A stretch of 64,000 nucleotides of DNA from Falsiroseomonas sp050563535 (GTDB lineage: Bacteria; Pseudomonadota; Alphaproteobacteria; Acetobacterales; Acetobacteraceae), in assembly GCF_050563535.1 (NCBI RefSeq), contig NZ_JBNXUO010000019.1, positions 29,543-93,542 on the forward strand. The letters are read 5' to 3'. Position numbers and translations under genes: made by a program. The stretch's first letter is position 1. The number at the start of each line of letters is the position of its first letter. The notes under the pieces were generated by a model, which saw only the letters and a program-made list of their open reading frames with translations, did no database searches and was not told the origin of the DNA. Positions 42,043 to 51,108 of this stretch are shown here, in pieces.

Positions 42043-42063
42043 GGGGCCGCACGGGGCGGCCCC
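42043..42063 (-). terminator. Short hairpin after aapJ, possible attenuator
   Basis: GGGGCCGC (42043-42050) can pair with GCGGCCCC (42056-42063) around ACGGG, a few bases downstream of the aapJ stop. Binding-protein genes are commonly expressed above their permeases, and a partial terminator here would do this. There is no T tract. Confidence 0.4.
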
Positions 42064-42071
42064 GCCCGGTC

Positions 42072-43133
42072 TCACCGGAAGGGAGGGCCGTACTGCAGGC
42101 CGCCCGGCTGCGTCCACAGCCCGTTCGGGCCGCGCTGCAGGCCGATCGGGCCGAGGTTGCGGTCGAAGATCTCGGCGTAGTTGCCGAGGGCGCGGATGAT
42201 GTTGCCCATGAAGGCGTTGTCCACGCTCAGCATCCGGCCGAGGTCGCCGCTGCGGCCGAGCAGGCGCTGCACGTCGGGGCGCGCGTCGTTGGCGGTGGCC
42301 TGTGCCACGTTCTGCGACGTGATGCCCAGTTCCTCGGCATTGATCAGGCCGAAATGGATCCAGCGCAGCAGGTCGGCGAAGCGCTGGTCGCCATGGCGCA
42401 CCAGCGGGCCGAGCGGCTCCTTCGAGATCACGTCGGGCAGGATCGTGTGCTCCGCCGGGCGCGGCTGCGCCGAACGCGTGGCGGCCAAGCCGGACACGTC
42501 GGTGGTGTAGGCGTCGCAGCGGCCGGCGACATAGGCCTGCACCACTTCCTCCAGCCGCTCGATCACGACCGGGGTGAAGCGGATGCGGTTGGCGCGGGCC
42601 CAGTCGGTCAGGTTCTGCTCGGTCGTCGTGCCGGGCTGGACGCAGATGGTGGCGCCTTCCAGTTCCCGCGCGGTGCGCACGCCGGTCGAGGCCTTCACCA
42701 TGAAGCCCTGGCCGTCATAGAAGTTGATGCCGGTGAAGTCGAAGCCCAGCGAGGTGTCGCGCGACAGCGTCCAGGTGGTGTTGCGCGCCAGCATGTCCAC
42801 TTCGCCCGACTGCAGCGCGGTGAAGCGGTTCTGCGCGGTGGTCGGCACGTAGCGGACGCGGTTGGCGTCGTTCCACAGCGCCACCGCGACGGCGCGGCAG
42901 TAGTCCACGTCGAAGCCGCGCCACACGCCCTGGCTGTCCGGCTGGGCGAAGCCGGCAAGGCCGGTGTTGACGCCGCAGATGAGGTTGCCGCGTGCGCGGA
43001 TCGCATCGAGCGTCGGCGAACCGCCGCCCGCGGGTGCCTGGGCCGGGGCCTGCGCGAAGACGGGGGCGGTCAGCGTGGCGGCCAGCGCAACGGCGCCGGC
43101 GGCACGGGTGAAGGCAAGGCGCAAGGCCTGCAT
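42072..43133 (-). CDS. aapJ: General L-amino-acid ABC transporter substrate-binding protein
   Basis: Periplasmic receptor, 353 residues, with a signal peptide (about 1-24, ending VFAQA). Conserved blocks are GNLICGVNTGLAGFAQPD, WRGFDVDYCRAVAVALW, TSLGFDFTGINFYDGQGFMV and a long C-terminal lobe. The ATG at 43133 has GGGAG eight bases upstream. First gene of aapJQMP, with a candidate promoter about 130 bp upstream. Confidence 0.95.
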   Translation of the reverse strand: MQALRLAFTRAAGAVALAATLTAPVFAQAPAQAPAGGGSPTLDAIRARGNLICGVNTGLAGFAQPDSQGVWRGFDVDYCRAVAVALWNDANRVRYVPTTAQNRFTALQSGEVDMLARNTTWTLSRDTSLGFDFTGINFYDGQGFMVKASTGVRTARELEGATICVQPGTTTEQNLTDWARANRIRFTPVVIERLEEVVQAYVAGRCDAYTTDVSGLAATRSAQPRPAEHTILPDVISKEPLGPLVRHGDQRFADLLRWIHFGLINAEELGITSQNVAQATANDARPDVQRLLGRSGDLGRMLSVDNAFMGNIIRALGNYAEIFDRNLGPIGLQRGPNGLWTQPGGLQYGPPFR

Positions 43134-43239
43134 CCGGAAATCTCCCTTTCGTTCCCTTGTCGGGCCCCGGCAGTCCGCCGGCACCCTTCCCTGTCTCCGG
43201 CGGCCATGCTGCGCCAGCCCTGCCGCCGGATCAACGCGA

Positions 43240-43270
43240 TAAAGTTTCGCGGCGTCTCCCCTACTGTCAA
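43240..43270 (-). promoter_or_regulatory. Candidate promoter of the aap operon
   Basis: A perfect TTGACA (-35) lies on the minus strand at 43270-43265. The region 17-21 bases further (AAACTTTATC) could supply a relaxed -10. It is positioned about 130 bp upstream of aapJ. The -10 match is weak, so this is a suggestion. Confidence 0.35.
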
Positions 43271-43354
43271 ACCGGTTGCGTGACCAGTCGGCCTCTTTGC
43301 CGGGCCCGCTCCAGGTGCGACAGGATGGCGGGGCGGAGCGGGACGGGGGGTCGG

Positions 43355-44284
43355 ATGCGCATCATCGGGGCGGAGGAACTGCGCGGGCTGCTGCCCTGGC
43401 CGGCGCTGGAGGCGGCGCTGGAGCGGATGTTCCGCGACGGCTGCTCGGCGCCGCTGCGCCACCGCCACGCCCTGCCGCAGCCGGCCGCGCCGGAGGGGAT
43501 GCTGCTGCTGATGCCGGCCTGGACCGCCGCCCATACCGGCGTGAAGCTCGTGCATGTCCTGCCCGGCAACGGCGCGCGCGGCCTGCCGGCGGTGCAGGCG
43601 GTCTATATGCTGTCAGATGGCGCGACCGGCGTGCCGCTCGCCCTGCTCGACGGCGGGGAGTTGACGGATCGGCGCACCGCGGCCGCAAGCACGCTGGCCG
43701 GCCGCTTCCTGGCGCGCCCGGACAGCAGCCGCCTGCTCGTGCTCGGCGCCGGCCGGGTGGCCGCGGCGCTGGCCGAGGCCTGGTGCGCGCGCTTCCCGAT
43801 CCGCCGCGCCGCGATCTGGGCGCGCAACCCCGCGCAGGCGGAGGCGCTCGCGCAGCGCCTGCGCGCGCACGGCCTGCCGGCCGAGGCGGCCGCCACCCCC
43901 GACCCGCGCGGCTTCGACATCGTGTCCTGCGCGACGCTGTCCGAATCGCCGCTGCTGCGCGGGGCGGAGGTCGGGGCCGGCACGCATGTCGACCTCGTCG
44001 GCGCCTTCCGCCCCGCCATGCGGGAGAGCGACGGCGCGCTGCTGGCGCGCGCGACGCTGGTGGTGGACACCCGCGCGGGCGGCCTGGCGGAAGCGGGCGA
44101 CGTCGTGCAGGCCATCGCGGAAGGCGCGATCGAGGCGTCGCATGTCGCGGCGGACATGGCGGAGCTGTGCCGCGGCGCCCATCCCGGCCGGCGCCGCGAG
44201 GAGGAGGTCACGGTCTTCAAGTCCGTCGGCTGGGCCGGCGAGGACCTGGCCGCGGCCGTGCTGGCCTTCGCCGGGACGCCCTGA
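43355..44284 (+). CDS. Ornithine cyclodeaminase/mu-crystallin family protein
   Basis: A 309-residue NAD(P)-dependent enzyme. The family blocks are GVKLVHVLPGN, LLDGGELTDRRTAAASTLAGRFLA, the dinucleotide motif LVLGAGRVA and GTHVDLVGAFRPAMRE. Members act on ornithine, alanine, ketimines or related imino acids; specificity is not readable. It diverges from the amino-acid importer operon, which suggests a role in amino-acid metabolism. Confidence 0.9.
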   Translation: MRIIGAEELRGLLPWPALEAALERMFRDGCSAPLRHRHALPQPAAPEGMLLLMPAWTAAHTGVKLVHVLPGNGARGLPAVQAVYMLSDGATGVPLALLDGGELTDRRTAAASTLAGRFLARPDSSRLLVLGAGRVAAALAEAWCARFPIRRAAIWARNPAQAEALAQRLRAHGLPAEAAATPDPRGFDIVSCATLSESPLLRGAEVGAGTHVDLVGAFRPAMRESDGALLARATLVVDTRAGGLAEAGDVVQAIAEGAIEASHVAADMAELCRGAHPGRRREEEVTVFKSVGWAGEDLAAAVLAFAGTP

Positions 44285-44315
44285 CGCGGGGGCAGGGGAC
44301 CCCGGCGCGGAGGTC

Positions 44316-44954
44316 CTACGCCTTCGGCCAGACGAGCGCGGGCCCCGCTTCCAGCCGCCCCCCGGTCGCCCGTGCCGCATCGGACAGCAGCGCCGTCACC
44401 TCCGCCGTCGGCTCCCCGCCCGGCGGCATCGCCAGCACCAGCGCGACCTCCCCGCTCTCCGTGCGGTTCTCGAGCTTGGCGGCGATCCGCGCGCCGGGCG
44501 ACATGCGCGGGCAGGCGTCCCGCACCAGCGACAGCAGCGCGAGGTCGAGTCGCGCGCGGTCCAGCCGCGCGTCCCAGATCCCCTCATGGGGCGCGACGTC
44601 GATGCCGTGCCGGGCGCCGAGCGCCACGCGCAGCAGGGGCAGCGCCTGCTTCAGCGCGGCGGCGGGGGAGACCACCTGTTCGTCCACGGGCGGCCGCCGC
44701 GCGGCGTCTAGGAAGCCGCGCATCGTCTCCTCCAGCCGCCGCGACGCCTCGATCGAGCGGTCGAGCTGCCGGCGCGGCGCGCCTTCCGCCACGGCCCGGC
44801 CCAGCAGTTCGAGATTCGAGGCCAGGACCATCATGGCGTTGTTGATCTCGTGCTGCACCGCGGGTGCGGTCAGGCGCAGCCGCTCATGCCGCAGGGCGGC
44901 CATCTGCTCGTGCCCCTGCGCGGCGGAATCCGTGTCCAACTCGATCGCTCCCAA
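44316..44954 (-). CDS. Degenerate histidine-kinase-like protein
   Basis: A 212-residue soluble protein. A DHp-like helix contains the H-box QHEINNAMMVLASNLELL, and a second half resembles a GHKL ATPase domain. The N-box position reads LLSLVRDACPRM instead of LLNLxxNAxDAM, and the G-box reads LVLAMPPGGEP without the usual Asp (DxGxG). It may bind partners without kinase activity, as in HPt-like or pseudo-kinases. The TTG at 44954 has GGGAGCGAGG upstream; an ATG at 44903 is an alternative. It follows the transpeptidase gene by 13 bases. Confidence 0.6.
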   Translation of the reverse strand: MGAIELDTDSAAQGHEQMAALRHERLRLTAPAVQHEINNAMMVLASNLELLGRAVAEGAPRRQLDRSIEASRRLEETMRGFLDAARRPPVDEQVVSPAAALKQALPLLRVALGARHGIDVAPHEGIWDARLDRARLDLALLSLVRDACPRMSPGARIAAKLENRTESGEVALVLAMPPGGEPTAEVTALLSDAARATGGRLEAGPALVWPKA

Positions 44955-44967
44955 GAACCTCGCTCCC

Positions 44968-46809
44968 TCAACCGGCAGCGGCGCGCGGCTCGGCGCCGAT
45001 GCCTTCCAGTATCTCGCGGAACAGGCGGGCGGGCAGGCTGCCGCCGCGCACCTCCAACATCGCGCCGCCGTCATCGTTGCCCAGCCAGACGCCGATGACG
45101 AGCGGCCCCGCGATGCCGACGAACCAGGCATCGCGGAAATCCTGCGTCGTGCCGGTCTTGCCCGCCACCGCGCGGCCGCCCGGCGGCTGCGCGGCGCGGC
45201 CGGTGCCGCGCGCCACGGCCGCCTCCAGCATCCGGCGCATCTGGGCGGCGTGGTCGGCGCCCGTCGCCCGCGTCGCGGCGGGCGGCGCGACCGGCACCGC
45301 CCGCCCGCCCGCGCGGGCGGCGGCCAGGCCGCGGGGGCTGGGCAGCAGCCCGCCATTGGCGAAGGGGGCGAAGCCGGCGGTGAGTTCCAGCAGCGTCACC
45401 TCTCCGGTGCCGAGGGCGGTGGTGGCATCCCGCGGGAAGGGACCGGCCAGGCCGAAGCGGGCGGCCACCGCCGCCGCCTCCCGCGCGCCGCCGGCCCGCG
45501 CCAGCACGCGCACCGCGCTGGTGTTGACGCTGTGCGCCAGCGCGTCCTCCAGGCTGATCTCGCCGCGCGCCCGCCATTCGCCATTGCCCGGCGACCAGCC
45601 GCCGAGGTTGATCGGCGTGTCCCCCACCATGTCCGACGGCGCCGCCCCGCGTTCCAGGGCGGCGAGGAAGACGAAGGGCTTGAAGGCGGAACCCGGCTGC
45701 CGCCGCGCCTGGGTGGCGCGGTTGAACTGGCTCGCGCGGTAGTCCCGCCCGCCGGCCATGGCGCGGATGTTGCCGGTCGCGGCCTCCATCACCACCACCG
45801 CGCCCTGGCCGACGCGCAGCCGCGCGGCGGGGCCGGCCAGCAGCGCCTCCAGCCGCGCCTCCACCACCGCCTGCATCCGGAGGTCGAGCGTGGTGCGCAG
45901 CACCAGGTCCGCATTGCCGGGGAACCGGGTGCCGAGGTCGTCCATCACCCAGTCCGCGAACCAGCCCGAATCGCGCGACGGGCGCGGCGGGATGCGGATC
46001 TGCTCGGCCGCCAGCGCGGCTTCCCGCGGGGTGATGGCGCCGGTCTCGGCCATGGCGGCCAGCACCTCGGCCGCGCGGCCGGCCGCGGCCTCGGGGGCGG
46101 AGCGGGGGTTGAGGCGGGAGGGCGCCTTGGGCAGCCCCGCCAGGATGGCCGCCTGCCACAGGTTCACCCGCGCCGCCGGGACGCCGAAATAGAGCCGCGC
46201 CGCCGCATCCACCCCATAGGCGCCGGCGCCGAGATAGACGCGGTTCAGGTAGATCTCCAGCAATTCGTCCTTGCTGAACTTCCATTCCAGCCAGAGCGCG
46301 AGCAGCGCCTCCTGCGCCTTGCGGTGCAGGCTGCGCTCCGGCGTCAGGAACAGGTTCTTGGCCAGCTGCTGCGTCAGCGTCGACCCGCCCTGCGCGACGC
46401 GCCCCGTGCTCCAGTTCACCCAGGCGGCGCGGGCGATGCCCACCGGGTCGATGCCGGGATGGTCGCGGAAGCGCCGGTCCTCGATGGCGATGACGGCGGC
46501 GGGCAGGTGGGCGGGCAGGTCGCGCAGCCGCACGATCTCGCCATGCACGTCGCCCGAGGTGGCGATGATGCGCCCGTCCGCGGCTTCCAGCGTCACCCCG
46601 GGGCGGCGGGTCTGGGACAGGGCGATGTCCGCCCGCGGCAGGTCCCAGGTGAGCGCCAGCACCAGCGCCGCCAGCGCCAGCCCGCCCCAGATGGCCAGCA
46701 GCACCAGCCGGCGCAGCCAGCGCCAGGCGGCGCGCGGCGGCGCCGGGCGCGGGGGGGCGGGCGGGCTGGCGGGGGGGGCGGGCGCGGGCTTGCGGCCGAT
46801 GCGGGACAT
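44968..46809 (-). CDS. Bifunctional penicillin-binding protein (PBP1A family)
   Basis: Class A PBP, 613 residues, polymerising and crosslinking peptidoglycan. A Pro-rich cytoplasmic N-terminus and one helix (about 33-53) lead into the glycosyltransferase domain (IEDRRFRDHPGID with catalytic Glu, GGSTLTQQLAKN, KDELLEIYLNRVYLG). The transpeptidase domain has SxxK in PGSAFKPF, SxN in HSVNTSA and KTG in GKTGTTQDF. No C-terminal PbpC domain. It is followed by the kinase-like gene and preceded by murJ on the same strand. Confidence 0.95.
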   Translation of the reverse strand: MSRIGRKPAPAPPASPPAPPRPAPPRAAWRWLRRLVLLAIWGGLALAALVLALTWDLPRADIALSQTRRPGVTLEAADGRIIATSGDVHGEIVRLRDLPAHLPAAVIAIEDRRFRDHPGIDPVGIARAAWVNWSTGRVAQGGSTLTQQLAKNLFLTPERSLHRKAQEALLALWLEWKFSKDELLEIYLNRVYLGAGAYGVDAAARLYFGVPAARVNLWQAAILAGLPKAPSRLNPRSAPEAAAGRAAEVLAAMAETGAITPREAALAAEQIRIPPRPSRDSGWFADWVMDDLGTRFPGNADLVLRTTLDLRMQAVVEARLEALLAGPAARLRVGQGAVVVMEAATGNIRAMAGGRDYRASQFNRATQARRQPGSAFKPFVFLAALERGAAPSDMVGDTPINLGGWSPGNGEWRARGEISLEDALAHSVNTSAVRVLARAGGAREAAAVAARFGLAGPFPRDATTALGTGEVTLLELTAGFAPFANGGLLPSPRGLAAARAGGRAVPVAPPAATRATGADHAAQMRRMLEAAVARGTGRAAQPPGGRAVAGKTGTTQDFRDAWFVGIAGPLVIGVWLGNDDGGAMLEVRGGSLPARLFREILEGIGAEPRAAAG

Positions 46810-46859
46810 CGGCGCCCGTCCTAGCACGTCCGCGCCGTCCGGCCCGCCCGTCCCGCGCG

Positions 46860-48398
46860 CTACTTCCGTCGGCGCATCATCCGCAGCGCCTCGCGCAGGT
46901 CGAGCCCGCCGAGCAGCTGCGCCGCGCCGAAATAGGCGACCAGCCCCGCCCCCACCAGCAAGGCCAGCGCCGCCAGCCGCGCCGCGCCGCCGGCCAGCGG
47001 GAAGATCGCCGCCTGCAGCACCAGCAGCACCGCCGCCATCACCGCCGCCGCGCCGAACAGCCGCGGCACCGCGCGGCGCAGCCGCCGGTCCGGCACCAGC
47101 CGCCCCCGCCGCATCAGCAGCCAGGCCAGCGCCGCCACGTTGCACCACGACGCCACCGAGGTCGCGAGCGCGATGCCGACATGCGACAGGTGGCGGGTCA
47201 GCACCAGGTTCAGCGCCAGGTTCAGCGCCACGACGCCGAGCCCGACCTTCACCGGCGTCGCCGTGTCGCCGCGGGCGAAGAAGCCGGGCGTCAGCGCCTT
47301 CACCAGCACGAAGGCCGGCAGCCCGAAGGCATAGGCGACGAGCGCGGCCGAGGTCGCGGCCGCCGCCGCCTCGTCGAAGGCGCCGCGCTGGAACAGCGCG
47401 CGGATGATCGGCTGCGGCACGGTGGCCATGGCGAAGGCCGCCGGCAGGGCGAAGGCGATCGTCAGCTCGATGGCGCGGTTCTGGCTGCGATGCGCCGACA
47501 GCGCCTGCCCGGTCCGCAGCTGGCGCGACAGCAGCGGCAGCAGCGCCGTGCCCACCGCCGCCCCGATGACGCCGAGCGGCAGCTGCGAGATGCGGTCCGC
47601 ATAGTACAGATAGCTGACCGCCCCCGCCGGCAGGAGTGAGCCGATGACGATGCCGATCGCAAGGTTGAGCTGCGTCACCCCCGCGCCCACCAGCCCGGGC
47701 ACCATCCGCCGCAGCACGCCCCGCACTTCCGGCGTCAGCCGCGGGCGCGACAGCGGGTTGATCGCCATCCCCGCCATCCGCGCCGCGGCGACCAGCATGG
47801 CCAGCTGCAGCACGCCCGAGGCCACGACCCCCCAGGCCAGCGCATGCGCCGGCGTCGCCACATGGGGCGTGAGGCCGAGCAGCGCCGCCATGGTCACCAG
47901 GTTGAACAGCACCGGCGCGGCCGCCGCGGCGCCGAAGCGGTCCATGCCGTTCAGCACGCCGGAGACGAGGGCGGCGAGGCAGATGAACAGCAGGTAGGGG
48001 AAGGTGATCCGCGTCAGCTCCACCGCCAGCGGGAAGCGCAGCGCCTCCCCCACGAAGCCGGGCGCCAGCACGAACAGCAGCTGCGGCATGAAGACGATGC
48101 CGAGCAGGACGAGCCCGCTGAGGCAGATGGTCATCAGCCCCGCCAGCGAATTGGCCAGCGCCCGGGCCCGGCCGGGGCCTTCCAGCGCGTAGCTGCCGGC
48201 GAAGGCGGGCACGAAGGCGGCGTTGAAGGCGCCTTCGCCGAACAGCTGGCGGAACAGGTTCGGCAGGCGCAGCGCCACGAAGAAGGCATCCGCCACCGGC
48301 CCGGCGCCGAGCTTCGCCGCGATCAGCATGTCGCGGGCGAAGCCCAGGATTCGGCTGGCCATGGTCCAGCCGCCGACGGTCGCGATGCTGCGGAGCAT
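46860..48398 (-). CDS. murJ: Lipid II flippase MurJ
   Basis: MOP-superfamily flippase, 512 residues, with fourteen predicted helices; moves lipid II to the periplasm for peptidoglycan synthesis. The N-terminus (TMASRILGFARDMLIAAKLG), the segment FRQLFGEGAFNAAFVPAF and the TPVKVGLGVVALNLALN region are diagnostic. The ATG at 48398 is the start of the conserved first helix; a longer frame upstream is low-complexity. The PBP gene follows after 50 bp. Confidence 0.96.
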   Translation of the reverse strand: MLRSIATVGGWTMASRILGFARDMLIAAKLGAGPVADAFFVALRLPNLFRQLFGEGAFNAAFVPAFAGSYALEGPGRARALANSLAGLMTICLSGLVLLGIVFMPQLLFVLAPGFVGEALRFPLAVELTRITFPYLLFICLAALVSGVLNGMDRFGAAAAAPVLFNLVTMAALLGLTPHVATPAHALAWGVVASGVLQLAMLVAAARMAGMAINPLSRPRLTPEVRGVLRRMVPGLVGAGVTQLNLAIGIVIGSLLPAGAVSYLYYADRISQLPLGVIGAAVGTALLPLLSRQLRTGQALSAHRSQNRAIELTIAFALPAAFAMATVPQPIIRALFQRGAFDEAAAAATSAALVAYAFGLPAFVLVKALTPGFFARGDTATPVKVGLGVVALNLALNLVLTRHLSHVGIALATSVASWCNVAALAWLLMRRGRLVPDRRLRRAVPRLFGAAAVMAAVLLVLQAAIFPLAGGAARLAALALLVGAGLVAYFGAAQLLGGLDLREALRMMRRRK

Positions 48399-48525
48399 GG
48401 GCGGGGTGTAGCCCGCGGCCACGCCGGTTGGAATTGCCCCTTCCTGCCGCCGGGCAGGTTCAGGTGCCTGCCGGCCACCCGGCCGGTTCATGTGGAGGAA
48501 ACGCCGCGCTGGCAGGTTCGGCAGG

Positions 48526-48927
48526 ATGGACGCCGCACCCGAAGGCCATGCCGCGCCGCGCCGCCGCATGGACATGCGTGACCTGGCGGCGGCCACGCCT
48601 TTCGGTCTGCTGGCCGGGGCGACGCTGCTGCTGCTCGCCCTCCAGGCCGCCCCGCGCGCGGGGGAACCGGTAGGCTTCCTCTTCGCGCCCGGCCTCGGGC
48701 CGGAGGAGGCGCTGCCCCGCCTCCTGGCCACGCCGGACTGGGCGCCGCTCGCGCTCCGCCGGATCGGTCCGCTGACGATGCTGGTGGCCGCGCCGCTGGC
48801 GCCGCCCGCCGGCGCCGCGGCCCCGGCGCGCCCGGCCGGGGCCTGGCTGGCACTGGCCGCGGGCAGGCGCTTCGGCTGCGCGCCCGCCCCGAACCCTTCC
48901 CGCAACCCCGCCCCCCAACCGGAATAG
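48526..48927 (+). CDS. Small single-helix protein next to the chemoreceptor, function unknown
   Basis: About 133 residues with one hydrophobic helix (DLAAATPFGLLAGATLLLLALQAA) followed by a soluble part (VGFLFAPGLGPEEALPRLLATPDW) with a cysteine near the end. It is separated from the chemoreceptor gene by four bases and may be co-transcribed. The start is uncertain: ATGs at 48526 and 48568 are possible. I do not recognise the family. Confidence 0.55.
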   Translation: MDAAPEGHAAPRRRMDMRDLAAATPFGLLAGATLLLLALQAAPRAGEPVGFLFAPGLGPEEALPRLLATPDWAPLALRRIGPLTMLVAAPLAPPAGAAAPARPAGAWLALAAGRRFGCAPAPNPSRNPAPQPE

Positions 48928-48931
48928 GCCC

Positions 48932-50392
48932 ATGGACCTCGACCTGATCCGCCGCGACGTCACGCGCGTGCTGCTGCCGCTGCTCGGCCTCCTGGCGGTG
49001 GGGACGGTGCCGCTGGCCTGGCTGTCCGGGGGCGGAACGGCAGAGATCTGGGGCGGCGCCGGCCTGTCGGGGCTGGTCGCGCTGGCCGCATTCGCCGCCG
49101 CGCGGCTCGGCCCGTTGCATCCTGCGACGCGGCAGGTGGTCGCGGTGGCGCTGATGGTGCAGGTCTCGGTGCTGGTCTGGGTCGCGCCGGAGGAACTGCG
49201 GATCGACCTGCACATGGCCTATTTCGCCGGCCTTGCGGTGCTGGCCGGCCTGGTCGACCGCCGCGCCATCCTGCTCGGCACCGTCACGGTGGCGCTGCAT
49301 CACCTCGCGCTCGGCCAGGTCGCGCCGATGGCGGTCTTCGCGGGTGAGGGGACGTTCGGCCGCGTCGGCCTGCATGCGGCGATCCTGCTGCTGGAGGCGG
49401 CGGCGCTGCTGGCGCTGGTCGGCGGCCTCGAACGCGCCGCCGCCGCCGCCGCGGCCGCCGCGGCCGAGACCGAGGCCGCCCGCGCGCGGGAAGCCGCGCA
49501 GGCGGCGCTGCATGCACGGGAGGATGCGGCGGCGGCCGAGGCCGCGCGGCAGGGCCGCCGGCAGCTCGCGACCGATGTGGAAGGCCAGCTCGGCAGCATC
49601 GCCGCGGGCGTGGTGGACGCGGCCGCGGGGATCGGCACCGCGACCGCGGACCTGTCCCGTTCCGCCCAGGGCGGCGCGGCCGGTGCGGGCCAGGCGGCGC
49701 TTGCGACCGCGGAGGCGGCGGCGGGGGTGCAGACGGTGGCGGCGGCGGCCGAGGAGCTGGCGGCCTCGGTCAGCGAGGTGACGCGCCAGGTCTCGACCGC
49801 CGCCGATGTCGCGCGCACGGCCGCGGGCAAGGCGCGCGACACCGACCGGATCGTGGCCGGCCTGTCCGAGGCGGCGGCCCGCATCGGGGAGGTGGTGCGC
49901 CTGATCTCCGGCATCGCGGGGCAGACCAACCTCCTCGCGCTCAACGCCACGATCGAGGCGGCGCGGGCGGGGGAAGCCGGGAAGGGCTTCGCGGTGGTGG
50001 CGGGGGAGGTGAAGGCGCTGGCGGCGCAGACCGCCAAGGCCACCGACGACATCAGCCAGCAGGTCGGCGGCATCCAGGGCGCGACCGACCTGGCGGTGGC
50101 GGCGATCCGCGACATCGTCGCGGTGGTGGCGCGGCTGGACGAGGTCTCGGGCGCCATCGCCGCGGCGGTGGAGGAACAGGGCGCCGCCACGCGGGAGATC
50201 GCCGGCAGCGCCGCGAAGGTCGCGAACAGCACCGAACGCGCCTCCGACGCGGTCGGCCAGGCCGAGCGCGCGATCCGGGAGACCGCCGGTGCGGTCGGTT
50301 CGCTGGAGGCGACGGCGCGGCGGCTGGACGGGGAGGCGGCGGCGCTGCGGACCACGCTGCGCGCCACGGTGGAGGGGCTGCGCGCGGCCTGA
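48932..50392 (+). CDS. Methyl-accepting chemotaxis protein with a multi-helix membrane sensor
   Basis: A 486-residue transducer. The N-terminal 150 residues form several membrane helices instead of a periplasmic domain, with H94 in IDLHMAYFAGL and H123-H124 in VALHHLALG. The signalling domain carries the conserved hairpin tip QTNLLALNATIEAARAGE and GFAVVAGEVKALAAQ, flanked by coiled coils with adaptation-type Ala/Glu/Gln sites. No che genes are nearby. This sensor type recurs in alphaproteobacterial receptors; its signal is not identified here. Confidence 0.93.
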   Translation: MDLDLIRRDVTRVLLPLLGLLAVGTVPLAWLSGGGTAEIWGGAGLSGLVALAAFAAARLGPLHPATRQVVAVALMVQVSVLVWVAPEELRIDLHMAYFAGLAVLAGLVDRRAILLGTVTVALHHLALGQVAPMAVFAGEGTFGRVGLHAAILLLEAAALLALVGGLERAAAAAAAAAAETEAARAREAAQAALHAREDAAAAEAARQGRRQLATDVEGQLGSIAAGVVDAAAGIGTATADLSRSAQGGAAGAGQAALATAEAAAGVQTVAAAAEELAASVSEVTRQVSTAADVARTAAGKARDTDRIVAGLSEAAARIGEVVRLISGIAGQTNLLALNATIEAARAGEAGKGFAVVAGEVKALAAQTAKATDDISQQVGGIQGATDLAVAAIRDIVAVVARLDEVSGAIAAAVEEQGAATREIAGSAAKVANSTERASDAVGQAERAIRETAGAVGSLEATARRLDGEAAALRTTLRATVEGLRAA

Positions 50393-50523
50393 CCGGCGCC
50401 GGGCGGCCATGCCGGACGGGCGCGGCAGGGGTGCTTGCCCCGGCGCCCCTTGGCGCCTAGGTGGGAAGGCAGCGCCCCGGCGCGCCCTTTCGCCCCACAG
50501 GCAGAGTCCAAGTCCCGCACATC

Positions 50524-51084
50524 ATGAGCGACAACCAGGATACCCCGCCCCCGGCCGCCGCCTCGGCGCCGGAGACCACCGGCGCGGCCGATGCCGCGCC
50601 CCGGACCGACGCCGAACGCCTCGCCGCGCTCGAGGCCGAGGCCGCGCAGCTGCGCGACAAGTGGCTGCGCGCCGAGGCGGAGCTGCAGAACATCCGCGCC
50701 CGCGCCCGGCGCGAGGCGGAGGAGGCGCGGCTCTACGCCGTGCAGAAATTCGCCCGCGACGTGGTCGAGACGGCCGAGAACCTGCGCCGCGGCCTCGACA
50801 GCCTGCCGCCCGCGGCGGAGGGCGAGCCCGAGCTGCTGGGCAAGCTGCGCGGCGGCTTCGAGGGGGTGGAGCGCGGCTTCGTGGCCGTGCTGGAACGCCA
50901 CGGCGTGCAGCGTGTGGAAGCCCAGGGCAAGCCCTTCGACCCCGAGCTTCACCAGGCGATGGCCGAGCAGCCGGCGCCGGAGGGGACCGAGCCCGGCACG
51001 GTCATCCAGGCCTGGACCCCGGCCTGGACGCTGAACGGCAGGTTGCTGAAGCCCGCCATGGTCGTCGTCGCCGGCAAGGGCTGA
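50524..51084 (+). CDS. grpE: Nucleotide exchange factor GrpE
   Basis: Releases ADP from DnaK. The 186-residue protein has an acidic unstructured N-terminus, a long coiled coil (about 40-75; DKWLRAEAELQNIRARARRE) and a C-terminal beta domain with the conserved VIQAWTPAWTLNGRLLKPAMVVV. The ATG at 50524 is the start used by the family. hrcA is not in the window. Confidence 0.96.
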   Translation: MSDNQDTPPPAAASAPETTGAADAAPRTDAERLAALEAEAAQLRDKWLRAEAELQNIRARARREAEEARLYAVQKFARDVVETAENLRRGLDSLPPAAEGEPELLGKLRGGFEGVERGFVAVLERHGVQRVEAQGKPFDPELHQAMAEQPAPEGTEPGTVIQAWTPAWTLNGRLLKPAMVVVAGKG

Positions 51085-51108
51085 TCGCGGGCCGCCGGCG
51101 GCGGGGGT

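Noticed and set aside
40632..43283. An 883-codon plus-strand frame opposite the aap operon
   Set aside because: Antisense shadow of three genuine transporter genes; no conserved motif.
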